Shown in pieces: positions 9,486-17,701 of a DNA stretch of 64,000 nucleotides (position 1 is the stretch's first letter; every line of letters starts with the position of its first letter). The DNA lies in assembly GCA_964478425.1 (NCBI GenBank), contig CAYZIB010000005.1, forward strand, positions 15,111 to 79,110, written 5' to 3'. Source of the DNA: CAYZIB01 sp964478425 (GTDB lineage Bacteria; Bacillota_I; Bacilli_A; Acholeplasmatales; WRBM01). The position numbers were made by a program, and so were the translations under genes. The notes beneath the pieces were generated by a model. It made no database searches. It had not been told where the DNA came from and saw only the letters and a list, made by a program, of their open reading frames with translations.

Positions 9486-10710
9486 TAATGAAAAAATTCT
9501 TGAAGTCCAAAATTTAAAACAATATTTTAAAATTGGAGGCAGCTATATAAAAGCTGTTGATGATGTATCATTCGATATATATAAAGGTGAAGTTTTTGGA
9601 ATAGTTGGTGAATCAGGATGTGGTAAAACTACAACCGGTAGATCAATTATTAGATTATATGAACCATCAAGTGGTGTAGTTCGTTTTAAAGGACAAATTA
9701 TATCATCTGGAGTGATGGATATTAAATTAAATATTAAAAAAACTAAAAAAGAAAAAAATAACGCATTAAAATCATTAGATAAAAATTCAACTAATTATAA
9801 TGAAGAAAAAGAAGAATTATTAAAAAAATATAACTCTTTAATTCATGATTTAGAAACATCTTTATCTAATGCAAAATGGGATCAAAAACATGGAGCTGAT
9901 AAATATGTTCTTGATCAAATTAATGAAATAGAAGAAAAATATAAAGAATTATTAGCTAATTCAACTTCTAAAGAAGAAACATTAAAATTAAAAGCTAAGA
10001 AAAAAGAAGAAATAAATCTTGCTAAGAAAAATAAATTAATGAAAAAAATGCAAATGATTTTTCAAGATCCTATTGCATCATTAGATCCAAGAATGACTGT
10101 TCATGAAATTATATCTGAAGGATTAATTATTCGTGGAATAAAAGATAAAAAATATATTGATGAAAAAGTAAAAGAAGTATTAGAATTAGTAGGTCTTTTA
10201 CCTGAACATGCAACAAGATATCCTCATGAATTTTCAGGAGGACAACGTCAAAGAATTGGTATAGCACGTGCAATTATTATGGAACCTGAATTGATTATAG
10301 CTGATGAACCTATTAGTGCATTAGACGTTTCAATTCAAGCTCAAGTTATGAATTTATTAAATGAATTAAGAGAAAAAATGAATCTAACAATCATTTTTAT
10401 CGCTCATAACTTATCAGTAGTTAAATATTTTTCAGATAGAATAGCTGTTATGTACTTTGGTAAAATAGTTGAACTTGCTACATGTGAAGAATTATTTAAA
10501 AATCCTTTACATCCATATACAAAAGCATTATTATCTGCAATCCCACTACCAGATCCAAGATATGAAGAAAAACGTAAAAGAATAGTATATGATCCAATCT
10601 TAGCACATGATTATTCAACTGATTTACCTGAATTAAAAGAAATAACAGAAGGTCATTTTATTCATTGTAATAATCAAGAATTCGAAGCTTATAAGAAAGA
10701 ATTAAAATAA
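9478..10710 (+). CDS. oppF: Oligopeptide ABC transporter ATPase OppF with a ~110-residue insertion
   Basis: 410 residues. Walker A GESGCGKT is at 44-51, then a charged, probably coiled-coil insertion at about 78-187, then Q-loop IFQD (194-197), signature FSGGQRQR, Walker B IADEPISALD, H-loop IAHN (Asn where His-Asp is usual in second position) and a C-terminal segment with PDPRYEEKRKR typical of OppF. It pairs with OppD. The insertion lies before the Q-loop, unlike that of OppD. It overlaps oppD by 8 bases. Confidence 0.93.
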   Translation: MNNNEKILEVQNLKQYFKIGGSYIKAVDDVSFDIYKGEVFGIVGESGCGKTTTGRSIIRLYEPSSGVVRFKGQIISSGVMDIKLNIKKTKKEKNNALKSLDKNSTNYNEEKEELLKKYNSLIHDLETSLSNAKWDQKHGADKYVLDQINEIEEKYKELLANSTSKEETLKLKAKKKEEINLAKKNKLMKKMQMIFQDPIASLDPRMTVHEIISEGLIIRGIKDKKYIDEKVKEVLELVGLLPEHATRYPHEFSGGQRQRIGIARAIIMEPELIIADEPISALDVSIQAQVMNLLNELREKMNLTIIFIAHNLSVVKYFSDRIAVMYFGKIVELATCEELFKNPLHPYTKALLSAIPLPDPRYEEKRKRIVYDPILAHDYSTDLPELKEITEGHFIHCNNQEFEAYKKELK

Positions 10711-11144
10711 TGTTAGAATTTTTAAATAAACATAAATCTACATTAATTTCATTTGGTGTTGGTTTAATAATATGTTTAATAATATTACTAATTAATGGAT
10801 GTTTTAAATATGAATCAACTATTGAAACTATAAAAGATTTATGCGATGGATTTTCAATCTCAGGATTTTTACTAATTAGTTTTGGACTTATGGTTTTTAT
10901 TGGTAACGAAGGAACATTTAGTATATTATCATTTGGAGTTAAAAAATTGATTTCCTTATTTACTCCTAATGTTTATACAGAAAGTTATTATGATCATAAG
11001 AAAAAAAGAGTTGATAATAAAGCTCCATATTCTCATCTTATAATTAGTGGACTAATATTATTTTTTATAGGTATGATATTTTTAATTATATTTAATAATA
11101 TGTATGTACCTGAAACATTAAATTTAATAAAAACAATAATTTAA
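10710..11144 (+). CDS. Small membrane protein, DUF3899-like, last gene of the opp operon
   Basis: 144 residues with hydrophobic segments near 11-31, 48-66 and 112-132, and the sequence DGFSISGFLLISFGLM between the first two, which resembles DUF3899 proteins. Its start codon is within the oppF stop (TAATG), so it is coupled to the transporter genes. Function unknown; the position suggests an accessory of the Opp complex. Confidence 0.6.
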   Translation: MLEFLNKHKSTLISFGVGLIICLIILLINGCFKYESTIETIKDLCDGFSISGFLLISFGLMVFIGNEGTFSILSFGVKKLISLFTPNVYTESYYDHKKKRVDNKAPYSHLIISGLILFFIGMIFLIIFNNMYVPETLNLIKTII

Positions 11145-11170
11145 ACCCATTTTTTGGGTTTTTATTTTTT
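11143..11170 (+). terminator. Terminator of the opp operon
   Basis: AACCCA, a five-base loop and TGGGTT, followed by a T-rich tract directly after the stop codon. Confidence 0.8.
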
Positions 11171-11187
11171 TATTTTAATTTAATAAA

Positions 11188-11216
11188 TTACATTTTATTA
11201 TAAATTATGCTAAAAT
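11188..11216 (+). promoter_or_regulatory. hemW operon promoter
   Basis: TTACAT, a 17-base spacer and TAAAAT preceded by TGC (extended -10). Predicted start near 11223 leaves a leader of about 135 bases before hemW. Confidence 0.6.
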
Positions 11217-11248
11217 ATTAGTAGTAAAAAAATATTTCAAAACACTAA

Positions 11249-11263
11249 TAGTTTTCAAAACTA
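11249..11263 (+). promoter_or_regulatory. Palindrome TAGTTTT-N-AAAACTA in the hemW leader
   Basis: A 15-base perfect palindrome centred about 33 bases after the predicted hemW transcription start. The same palindrome, with a different central base, occurs at 32282-32296. The surrounding leader can also pair over a distance (CTAATAGTTT with AAACT and ATTAG near 11325-11339). It may be an operator or an RNA structure. Confidence 0.4.
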
Positions 11264-11357
11264 GATTAATTAATCAAAAACATCATAAAATATACTATAT
11301 AAAAATACAATATTTTGTTTTATAAACTATTAATTAGTCGAAAAAAGGAGAATAATC

Positions 11358-12461
11358 ATGCAGGGACTTTATATACATATTCCTTTTTGTAAAAATATTT
11401 GCTCATATTGCGATTTTTTTAAAAGAATAGCTACCAATAAGGATATGACAGAAAAATACGTTAAAACGCTTATTTTAGAGCTTAAAACGCATGATTTATC
11501 AAAAATAGATACAATTTATATTGGTGGTGGAACTCCAAATTCACTTGATTTAGATGTTTTAGAACAATTATTAAGTTATATAAACAGTTTAAATTTAAAT
11601 ATAAAAGAATATACTATAGAATTAAATTTAAAGTTTATAACTGATGATTTAATTAAATTACTAAAAAAATATAATATTACAAGATTAAGTATTGGAGTTG
11701 AAACTTTAAATAATAAATTATATGAAGTAATTAATCGTTATGAAAGTTATAATGATTTAAAATCTAAATTAATTAAATTAAATAAAAATGGATTTAATAA
11801 TATTAATTTAGATTTTATATTTGCTATACCTAATCAAACATTTAAAGATCTAAAAAAGGATTTAAGATCTATTAAAAAATTAAAAAAATATATTACTCAT
11901 ATTTCTTATTATAATCTTATTTTAGAAGATAAAAGTATTTTAAAACATCAAATAGTAAATAATAAATATAAAATGCTTAATCCTGATTTAGAAGCAAAAT
12001 ATTATTTATACATTATCTCTTATTTAAAAAAATTAAAATTTTATCAATATGAAGTAAGTAGTTTTTCTAAAAAAAATTATAATTCAATTCATAATTTAAA
12101 ATATTGGAATTTAGAAAATTATATTGGAGTTGGAAGTGGTGCTTCAGGCTTTATTTTTAATAAAAGATATGATAAAATAAAAAATGTTACAAAATATATT
12201 GATAATTTTAAACTTCAAAATGAATTAATATTATCTAATGAAGAATTATTAAAAGAATATATATTTTTAGGACTTAGAAAAATAAATGGGATAAATATAA
12301 ATAAAATAAATGAGTTATTTAAGATTGATTTTTTAAATAAATATCCTTTTGTTTTATTTTATGTAAAAAATAAATTTATGAAAATTAATAAAAATTTTGA
12401 TTTATTTTTTACTAAAAAAGGTTTATTAGTTGAAAACCAAATATTGGAGAAATTTATATGA
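11358..12461 (+). CDS. hemW: Radical SAM haem chaperone/coproporphyrinogen oxidase-like HemW
   Basis: 367 residues. The N-terminus has the radical-SAM cysteine pattern CxxxCxxC (Cys11, Cys15, Cys18) in IPFCKNICSYCDFF, followed by IYIGGGTPNSL and the SIGVETLN segment of the HemN/HemW family. The fourth cysteine typical of true HemN is absent, as in HemW. It should bind a [4Fe-4S] cluster and S-adenosylmethionine; HemW proteins deliver haem. No haem pathway genes are seen here. Start chosen from the strong AAAAAAGGAG eight bases upstream. Its ATGA end overlaps xerD. Confidence 0.88.
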   Translation: MQGLYIHIPFCKNICSYCDFFKRIATNKDMTEKYVKTLILELKTHDLSKIDTIYIGGGTPNSLDLDVLEQLLSYINSLNLNIKEYTIELNLKFITDDLIKLLKKYNITRLSIGVETLNNKLYEVINRYESYNDLKSKLIKLNKNGFNNINLDFIFAIPNQTFKDLKKDLRSIKKLKKYITHISYYNLILEDKSILKHQIVNNKYKMLNPDLEAKYYLYIISYLKKLKFYQYEVSSFSKKNYNSIHNLKYWNLENYIGVGSGASGFIFNKRYDKIKNVTKYIDNFKLQNELILSNEELLKEYIFLGLRKINGININKINELFKIDFLNKYPFVLFYVKNKFMKINKNFDLFFTKKGLLVENQILEKFI

Positions 12462-13366
12462 ATTTAAAAAGTATTTTAAAAGATTATGAATATTATTTAA
12501 AAAGAGAAAAAGGATATAGTATTAATACTATTAATAGTTATTTAAAAGATATATCACTTTACTTAGATTATTTAATAAAAAAAAATAACATAAATAATAT
12601 AAAAGAAATAAAAGAAGAAGATATCTTAAAATATTTAAAAAAATTAAAAAAAGATAATATTTCTTCAACTTCAATTTCAAGAAAAATATCAGCAATTAAA
12701 AATTTTCATAATTTTTATAAATTAGAATATGATTTAAAAGATGTAAGTTTTAATATTAAAACTCCAAAAATTGAAAAAAAATTACCACAAGTTTTATCTG
12801 TTGAAGAAATTAATCGACTTATTGATTCAATTGATTTAAAAACACCTATTGGTTTAAGAAATAAAGCTTTAATTGAAACTTTGTATGCTACAGGTTTAAG
12901 AGTATCTGAATTATTAAATATTAAATTAAGTGATATTAATTTAAATAAATCATATATTATTACACTTGGTAAAGGTGATAAAGAAAGAAAAGTAATTATT
13001 GGAGAATATGCATTACAAGCGATTAAAACATATATTTTAGAGGCTAGAACTAAATTATTAAAAGGTTATAACCCTTATTTATTTTTAAACTATAAAGGAG
13101 AACAAATTTCAAGACAAGGATTTTATAAAATATTAGATGAATTAAGAATAAACGCTAATATTGATAAAGAAATATCTCCGCATACATTAAGACATAGTTT
13201 TGCAACACATTTATTACAAAATGGAGTTGATTTAAGATATGTACAAGAATTATTAGGACATACAAATTTGCAAACAACTCAAATATATACACATATTGCA
13301 AAAGATAAATTAAAAGAAACATTCTTATATGCAAATCCAAGAAGAAAGGAAGATAAAGATGAGTAA
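12458..13366 (+). CDS. xerD: Site-specific tyrosine recombinase XerD/XerC family
   Basis: 302 residues, typical length. An N-terminal SAM-like core-binding domain (about 1-95) is followed by the catalytic domain with Arg148, Lys172, His242, Arg245, His268 and the nucleophile Tyr277 all present. It should resolve chromosome dimers at dif. Assignment to XerD rather than XerC rests on the ATGLRVSE and HTLRHSFATHLLQNG motifs and the deoB neighbour, as in other Firmicutes. Coupled to hemW and deoB by overlaps. Confidence 0.88.
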   Translation: MNLKSILKDYEYYLKREKGYSINTINSYLKDISLYLDYLIKKNNINNIKEIKEEDILKYLKKLKKDNISSTSISRKISAIKNFHNFYKLEYDLKDVSFNIKTPKIEKKLPQVLSVEEINRLIDSIDLKTPIGLRNKALIETLYATGLRVSELLNIKLSDINLNKSYIITLGKGDKERKVIIGEYALQAIKTYILEARTKLLKGYNPYLFLNYKGEQISRQGFYKILDELRINANIDKEISPHTLRHSFATHLLQNGVDLRYVQELLGHTNLQTTQIYTHIAKDKLKETFLYANPRRKEDKDE

Positions 13367-14540
13367 AAGAGTATTTTTAATTGTAATTGATAGCGTTGGT
13401 ATTGGTTATTTACCAGATGCTTATAAATATGATGATGTAGGAGCAAACACATTAGTAAATATTGCTAAATATAATAATGGTTTGAATTTACCTACACTAA
13501 AAAAATTAGGATTAGGAAATATTGAAAAAATAAAAGGAGTAGATCCAGTTATTAACCCACTTGCTTCATATGGTAAAATGAGTGAATTATCTGTTGGTAA
13601 AGATACAATGACAGGTCATTGGGAAATGATGGGTTTATTAACTAAAAAACCGTTTATAACATTTACTGAAACAGGATTTCCAAATGAATTAATAAAAGAA
13701 TTAGAAGATAAAACAGGATATAAATTTATTGGTAATATCTCAGCATCAGGAACTGAAATAATTAAAGATTTAGGAGAACAACACTTAAAAACAAATGAAT
13801 TAATTATTTATACATCACAAGATTCTGTATTACAAATTGCAGCAAATGAAAAAATTGTTCCAATTAATGAGCTTTATAGAATATGTAGTATAGCAAGAAA
13901 AATCACCTTAAAAGATGAATGGAAAGTTGGTAGAGTAATCGCAAGACCATTTGTTGGTGATAATAAACTAAATTTTACAAGAACAGCAAATAGACATGAT
14001 TATGCTTTAAAACCATTTGATAAAACAGTTTTAGATAGTTTAAAAGAAAATAATTATGATTCAATAGGAATTGGGAAAATTAATGATATTTTTGATGGCG
14101 AAGGTATAACTGAACATTATAAAAATTTATCTAATAATAATGGAATGGATCATATTATAAATGTAGCTAAAAAAGATTTTAATGGATTATGTTTTTTAAA
14201 TTTAGTTGATTTTGATGCTATATATGGTCATAGAAGAAATCCTGTTGGATATAAAGATTGTTTAGTAGAATTTGATAATAGATTAAGTGAATTAATAGAT
14301 ATTTTAAAAGATGATGATTTATTGATTATTACAGCTGATCATGGAAATGATCCAACATTTAAAGGAACTGATCATACTAGAGAATATGTTCCATTATTAG
14401 TTTATGAGAAAAATTTAAAATCAACTAATTTAGGAATTAGAGAATCATTTGCAGATATAGGAGCAACGATTGCTGAAATATTTAATATTGAAAAGCCTAA
14501 AATTGGTAAATCATTTTTAAATGAAATAAAACGAGATTAA
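13359..14540 (+). CDS. deoB: Phosphopentomutase
   Basis: 393 residues. The ATG at 13359, eight bases inside the end of xerD, follows GAAAGGAAG at good spacing; an earlier in-frame ATG at 13329 has none. The alkaline-phosphatase-superfamily metal ligands are visible: VIDSVGIG near the start, KDTMTGHWEMMG (the catalytic Thr region), DFDAIYGHRR, and TADHGNDP with DHTREYVP at the end. It interconverts ribose/deoxyribose 1- and 5-phosphates in nucleoside salvage. Confidence 0.95.
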   Translation: MSKRVFLIVIDSVGIGYLPDAYKYDDVGANTLVNIAKYNNGLNLPTLKKLGLGNIEKIKGVDPVINPLASYGKMSELSVGKDTMTGHWEMMGLLTKKPFITFTETGFPNELIKELEDKTGYKFIGNISASGTEIIKDLGEQHLKTNELIIYTSQDSVLQIAANEKIVPINELYRICSIARKITLKDEWKVGRVIARPFVGDNKLNFTRTANRHDYALKPFDKTVLDSLKENNYDSIGIGKINDIFDGEGITEHYKNLSNNNGMDHIINVAKKDFNGLCFLNLVDFDAIYGHRRNPVGYKDCLVEFDNRLSELIDILKDDDLLIITADHGNDPTFKGTDHTREYVPLLVYEKNLKSTNLGIRESFADIGATIAEIFNIEKPKIGKSFLNEIKRD

Positions 14541-14559
14541 AAAATCTTGTTTTTTTTTT
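14528..14559 (+). terminator. First terminator after deoB
   Basis: AAACGAGATT / AATCTTGTTT with one G-U pair, followed by ten T. Confidence 0.75.
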
Positions 14560-14571
14560 ACAAAAATTAAT

Positions 14572-14605
14572 AACTCTACATAATTAATAAAAGTAGAGTT
14601 TTTTA
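14572..14605 (+). terminator. Second, back-up terminator after deoB
   Basis: AACTCTAC and GTAGAGTT form a perfect 8-bp stem around a 13-base loop, followed by a T tract. Confidence 0.6.
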
Positions 14606-14892
14606 TTTTTTTATATAAAAATATTGGACTTTATTGTCATGTTTATTATCTAACTTTTCCACATTTTTTAAAATTTTCTGATAACTACAATGTAATTTAT
14701 TGGTTTACATAATATACATTATAGGAACAAATAAAGATATGAAAAATAAAAAAATAAAATAGTTTTAAAAGGATTTTTACTTCTTTTGATTATAAAAAAT
14801 CAATATATTTAAATAAAACAATCTAAATAAACATGCTCAAAAAAAATATTTTGACCGAATTTATTCTACTATCACTTAAAAAATAGCAAAAT
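14606..14892. other. Convergent intergenic stretch, no gene seen
   Basis: With its flanks this is the ~410-base gap between the convergent deoB and the Fic-like gene. Besides the terminators at both ends I see no open frame with a ribosome site, no RNA-like structure and no repeat. Confidence 0.5.
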
Positions 14893-14944
14893 AAAAAGCG
14901 ATTTGTCGAATAAATATCAAACCGATCGCTTTTTATCGAATTTT
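14893..14944 (-). terminator. Terminator of the Fic-like gene
   Basis: AAAAAGCGAT (14893-14902) and ATCGCTTTTT (14935-14944) form a 10-bp stem with a long 32-base loop, giving a T run in either direction. Confidence 0.6.
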
Positions 14945-14950
14945 TTATAA

Positions 14951-16021
14951 TCAATCGCTAAAATCGAATAAACCTTTTTCTTTTTCTATTTTAATTTTTT
15001 GAGGAGTTTCAATAGTTTTAATCCATTTAGCACTTCTCCCTGTTCCTAATGGTTTAATCTTATTTTCATCTCTTAATCGCTTTAATGTTCTATTAATTGT
15101 TGAATCTGATACATAAGGATATTTTAATCTAATATCATCTTTAGTAAATAAATTATCAAATTTTAAAATTATATTTTCGATACTATCAGATTTGTTTAAT
15201 TCTTTTTCAAATAAATAATCTCTTACAATAGGTTCTAACTTCTTATATCCTTCTAAAAGAAATCTTATAATTAATTGATTTAAATATTTAGTTTGAGAAA
15301 ATCCTTCATCCCAATTAAAATTAGCTTGTAAAATAGTTTTTTTAAACGATTCATAGTTTTTATATAATATATTAAAAAAACTCACATATTTAAAAACATT
15401 AAATCCTTCTTTATATAAAAGTATATATAATATAAATATTCCTAATTCTTCATTATTAGATGTAAAAATATCCATATTTAAAAAATCAACATAAAAATTA
15501 GTAATTAATAAAGTAAGTTCATATAAATTTGAATCTAATTTATTTTGAAAATCTTTTAATAAATTATTTAGTTCTTCTCTTTTTGATTTAGTTTTTCTTT
15601 CTAATTTTAATAATGATTTATCAATAGTTTTTATTTGATTAAAACTAATTTGTTTATAATTTTTAAATAAAAATCTTGCAAAATCTAAAAATTGATTTGG
15701 AGTATATTCAAATCCATCTTTTTTAAACTGAATTTCATTAAAAACTTGTTTAATATTGTTAATTAATACTTCTGTTTTATTTTTAGGAACTAAATCTTTT
15801 TTTATTAATAACTTTAATCTTGCATCAGTAATATCTAAATCAAATAATTTTGCGACAAAAAATGTATTTTCATAGATAATTTCTTCCATTAATTTTAAAG
15901 AATCATCTTCTAAACAATTATCATAATAAAATTCTTTACCTTTAAATTCATATACCTTAATTAAATCCATCACCATATCTACTTTTAAGGTGATTCTTTC
16001 CATATTTGATAAACAATTCAT
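14951..16021 (-). CDS. Fic-fold protein lacking the catalytic motif, with C-terminal winged helix
   Basis: 356 residues. The stretch at about 181-265 follows the C-terminal half of Fic-domain proteins closely (ILLYKEGFNVFKYVSF, NWDEGF, LLEGYKKLE). Where Fic enzymes carry HxFx(D/E)GNGRxxR this protein has LNMDIFTSNNEELG, so the catalytic His, the nucleotide-binding GNGR and the last Arg are all missing. Residues 290-335 (DDIRLKYPYVSDSTINRTLKRL) look like a winged helix-turn-helix. It is more likely a DNA-binding or scaffold relative than an AMP-transferase. The start lies just after the upstream terminator. Confidence 0.6.
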   Translation of the reverse strand: MNCLSNMERITLKVDMVMDLIKVYEFKGKEFYYDNCLEDDSLKLMEEIIYENTFFVAKLFDLDITDARLKLLIKKDLVPKNKTEVLINNIKQVFNEIQFKKDGFEYTPNQFLDFARFLFKNYKQISFNQIKTIDKSLLKLERKTKSKREELNNLLKDFQNKLDSNLYELTLLITNFYVDFLNMDIFTSNNEELGIFILYILLYKEGFNVFKYVSFFNILYKNYESFKKTILQANFNWDEGFSQTKYLNQLIIRFLLEGYKKLEPIVRDYLFEKELNKSDSIENIILKFDNLFTKDDIRLKYPYVSDSTINRTLKRLRDENKIKPLGTGRSAKWIKTIETPQKIKIEKEKGLFDFSD

Positions 16022-16027
16022 ATGACT

Positions 16028-16053
16028 ATAAAAAAGCCTTTTAAAGGGCTTTT
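16028..16053 (-). terminator. Terminator after the nucleoside kinase gene
   Basis: On the minus strand AAAGCC, a short loop and GGCTTT are followed by a T run. The T run ends only a few bases before the ATG of the Fic-like gene, and the AAAGG in the stem is that gene's only ribosome-site candidate. Confidence 0.7.
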
Positions 16054-16062
16054 AAATCAATT

Positions 16063-17691
16063 TTAGATATAATATGAACTTCCACCAATAAATTCTCTTA
16101 ATAAAGAATTTGCTGGAACATATTTATCAGGTATATCAATAAAATATTTTAAGAATTTTAATAATCTATTTGCTTCAATATAGTATTGGCTATCTTCTTT
16201 TATATTTTCTAATGGTTTTATTGCATATTTTTTTAATACTGATAATTCATAACATAATTCAGAGTTAAATACATAATCAGCATTATCTTGATTTGGATAA
16301 ATCCATTTAAATTCTCCTCTTCTTACACTTGGCCACATGTCAAATGTTTTTTCAATAGGAGTGTTTCTAAATTGCATATCTCTAACTATTCTTCTTATTA
16401 GTCTTATATCTGTAATACTTATTGGATTTTCACTATCAATATGATATTGAGGTTGTGGTGAAATATATATTTTATATTTTTGATGTTTAGGAATTGAGGT
16501 TGTTAGTAAATCATTTAAAGCATGAATTCCTTCAATTAAAATTGGAGTATTTTTATCAATTTTAACTGTTCTTTTAAATTCACGTTTTTTTAACATAAAA
16601 TTATAAGTTGGTAAATTCACTTCTTCACCATTTATTAGTTTAAACATATGTTCATTAAATAAATTAATATCTAATGCATTAATATGTTCTAAATCAGGGT
16701 TTCCATCTTCATCTTTTGGAGCTTCACTTGCATTTAAATAATAATCATCAAGAGAAATCATTAAAGGTTTTATTCCTTTAGTCATTAATTCTATTCTAAG
16801 ACGATTTGTAAATGTAGTTTTTCCAGATGATGAAGGACCAGCAACACAAATTAATCTTATATGTTCTAAGTCTTGTTTAATAATATTTCCTAATTCAGCA
16901 AGCATATTTGAATGTCTTGTTTCACACATATTGACATAATCACTTATATTATTATTTTTAATATAATAATTCATTTTATAAATGTTTTTACATTCTAAGA
17001 TATTTATCCATTTTCTTTCATCTTCTAATGCTCTACTAAAGTTAAAATCATCTTTAAATTCAGGGATTATTCCTTTATTTTCAGATCTTGGATATTGAAT
17101 TATAAATCCATTAGCATATAGTAAAAACTTAAAATCATTGATTAAACTTGTATTTGGTACCATATATGAATACATATAATTTTTATATCCGTTGCATTCA
17201 TATAAATGTACTTTTTCATTTTTTCTATATTCTAACATATTAAGTTTATCTAATTTATTATCTTTTAAAAATATTTCTTCAGCATTAGTTCTTGTTAGGG
17301 TTAATCGATTAATAGAATAATTTTTTTTGCTGATTAATTTTAATTCATTATATAAATCGTTTAAAAATTGATTATTTATTTGAATTATATTTGAATCAAT
17401 TTTACAAAATATAGCTTTTGAAACACTATAATCATATGTAACAATTGCATTTTTATCTATTTTTGATATAACCATTGAAATTAAATATCTTAAACCCGCT
17501 TCATATATTCTCATTGATTCATAATTATCTAAAAATAAAAATTCAATATCAGCATCAAAATTAATTTCATAGTTTAATTCTCTTAATCTATTATTAACTT
17601 TAACACAAATTGCATTTTTAGGTGCTAGATCAATTAATTTAATAGGGCTATTAAATTCCTTTATTAAACCGTTTATTTTTAATTTAAACAT
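16063..17691 (-). CDS. Uridine kinase-like nucleoside kinase with N-terminal TGS/ThrRS-like domains
   Basis: 542 residues. I start at the ATG at 17691 because AGGATG lies 7 bases before it; the ATG at 17700 has no spacing. Residues ~1-60 resemble a TGS domain and the next ~200 the ThrRS editing-like region. The P-loop kinase domain begins near CVAGPSSSGKTTF, with SLDDYY, LPTYNFMLKKR and ILIEGIHALN, typical of the Udk/PRK family. This fusion is common in Firmicutes and Thermotogae. It presumably phosphorylates a nucleoside; the substrate is not certain. It lies 10 bases after parC in the same operon. Confidence 0.85.
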   Translation of the reverse strand: MFKLKINGLIKEFNSPIKLIDLAPKNAICVKVNNRLRELNYEINFDADIEFLFLDNYESMRIYEAGLRYLISMVISKIDKNAIVTYDYSVSKAIFCKIDSNIIQINNQFLNDLYNELKLISKKNYSINRLTLTRTNAEEIFLKDNKLDKLNMLEYRKNEKVHLYECNGYKNYMYSYMVPNTSLINDFKFLLYANGFIIQYPRSENKGIIPEFKDDFNFSRALEDERKWINILECKNIYKMNYYIKNNNISDYVNMCETRHSNMLAELGNIIKQDLEHIRLICVAGPSSSGKTTFTNRLRIELMTKGIKPLMISLDDYYLNASEAPKDEDGNPDLEHINALDINLFNEHMFKLINGEEVNLPTYNFMLKKREFKRTVKIDKNTPILIEGIHALNDLLTTSIPKHQKYKIYISPQPQYHIDSENPISITDIRLIRRIVRDMQFRNTPIEKTFDMWPSVRRGEFKWIYPNQDNADYVFNSELCYELSVLKKYAIKPLENIKEDSQYYIEANRLLKFLKYFIDIPDKYVPANSLLREFIGGSSYYI

Positions 17692-17701
17692 AAATATCAT
17701 C

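Noticed and set aside
14655..14664. DnaA-box-like TTTTCCACA
   Set aside because: A single imperfect copy with no cluster, no dnaA or dnaN nearby; not an origin.
14902..14910. Spo0A-box match TTTGTCGAA
   Set aside because: It lies inside a terminator loop between convergent genes, far from any start codon, so a regulatory role is unlikely.
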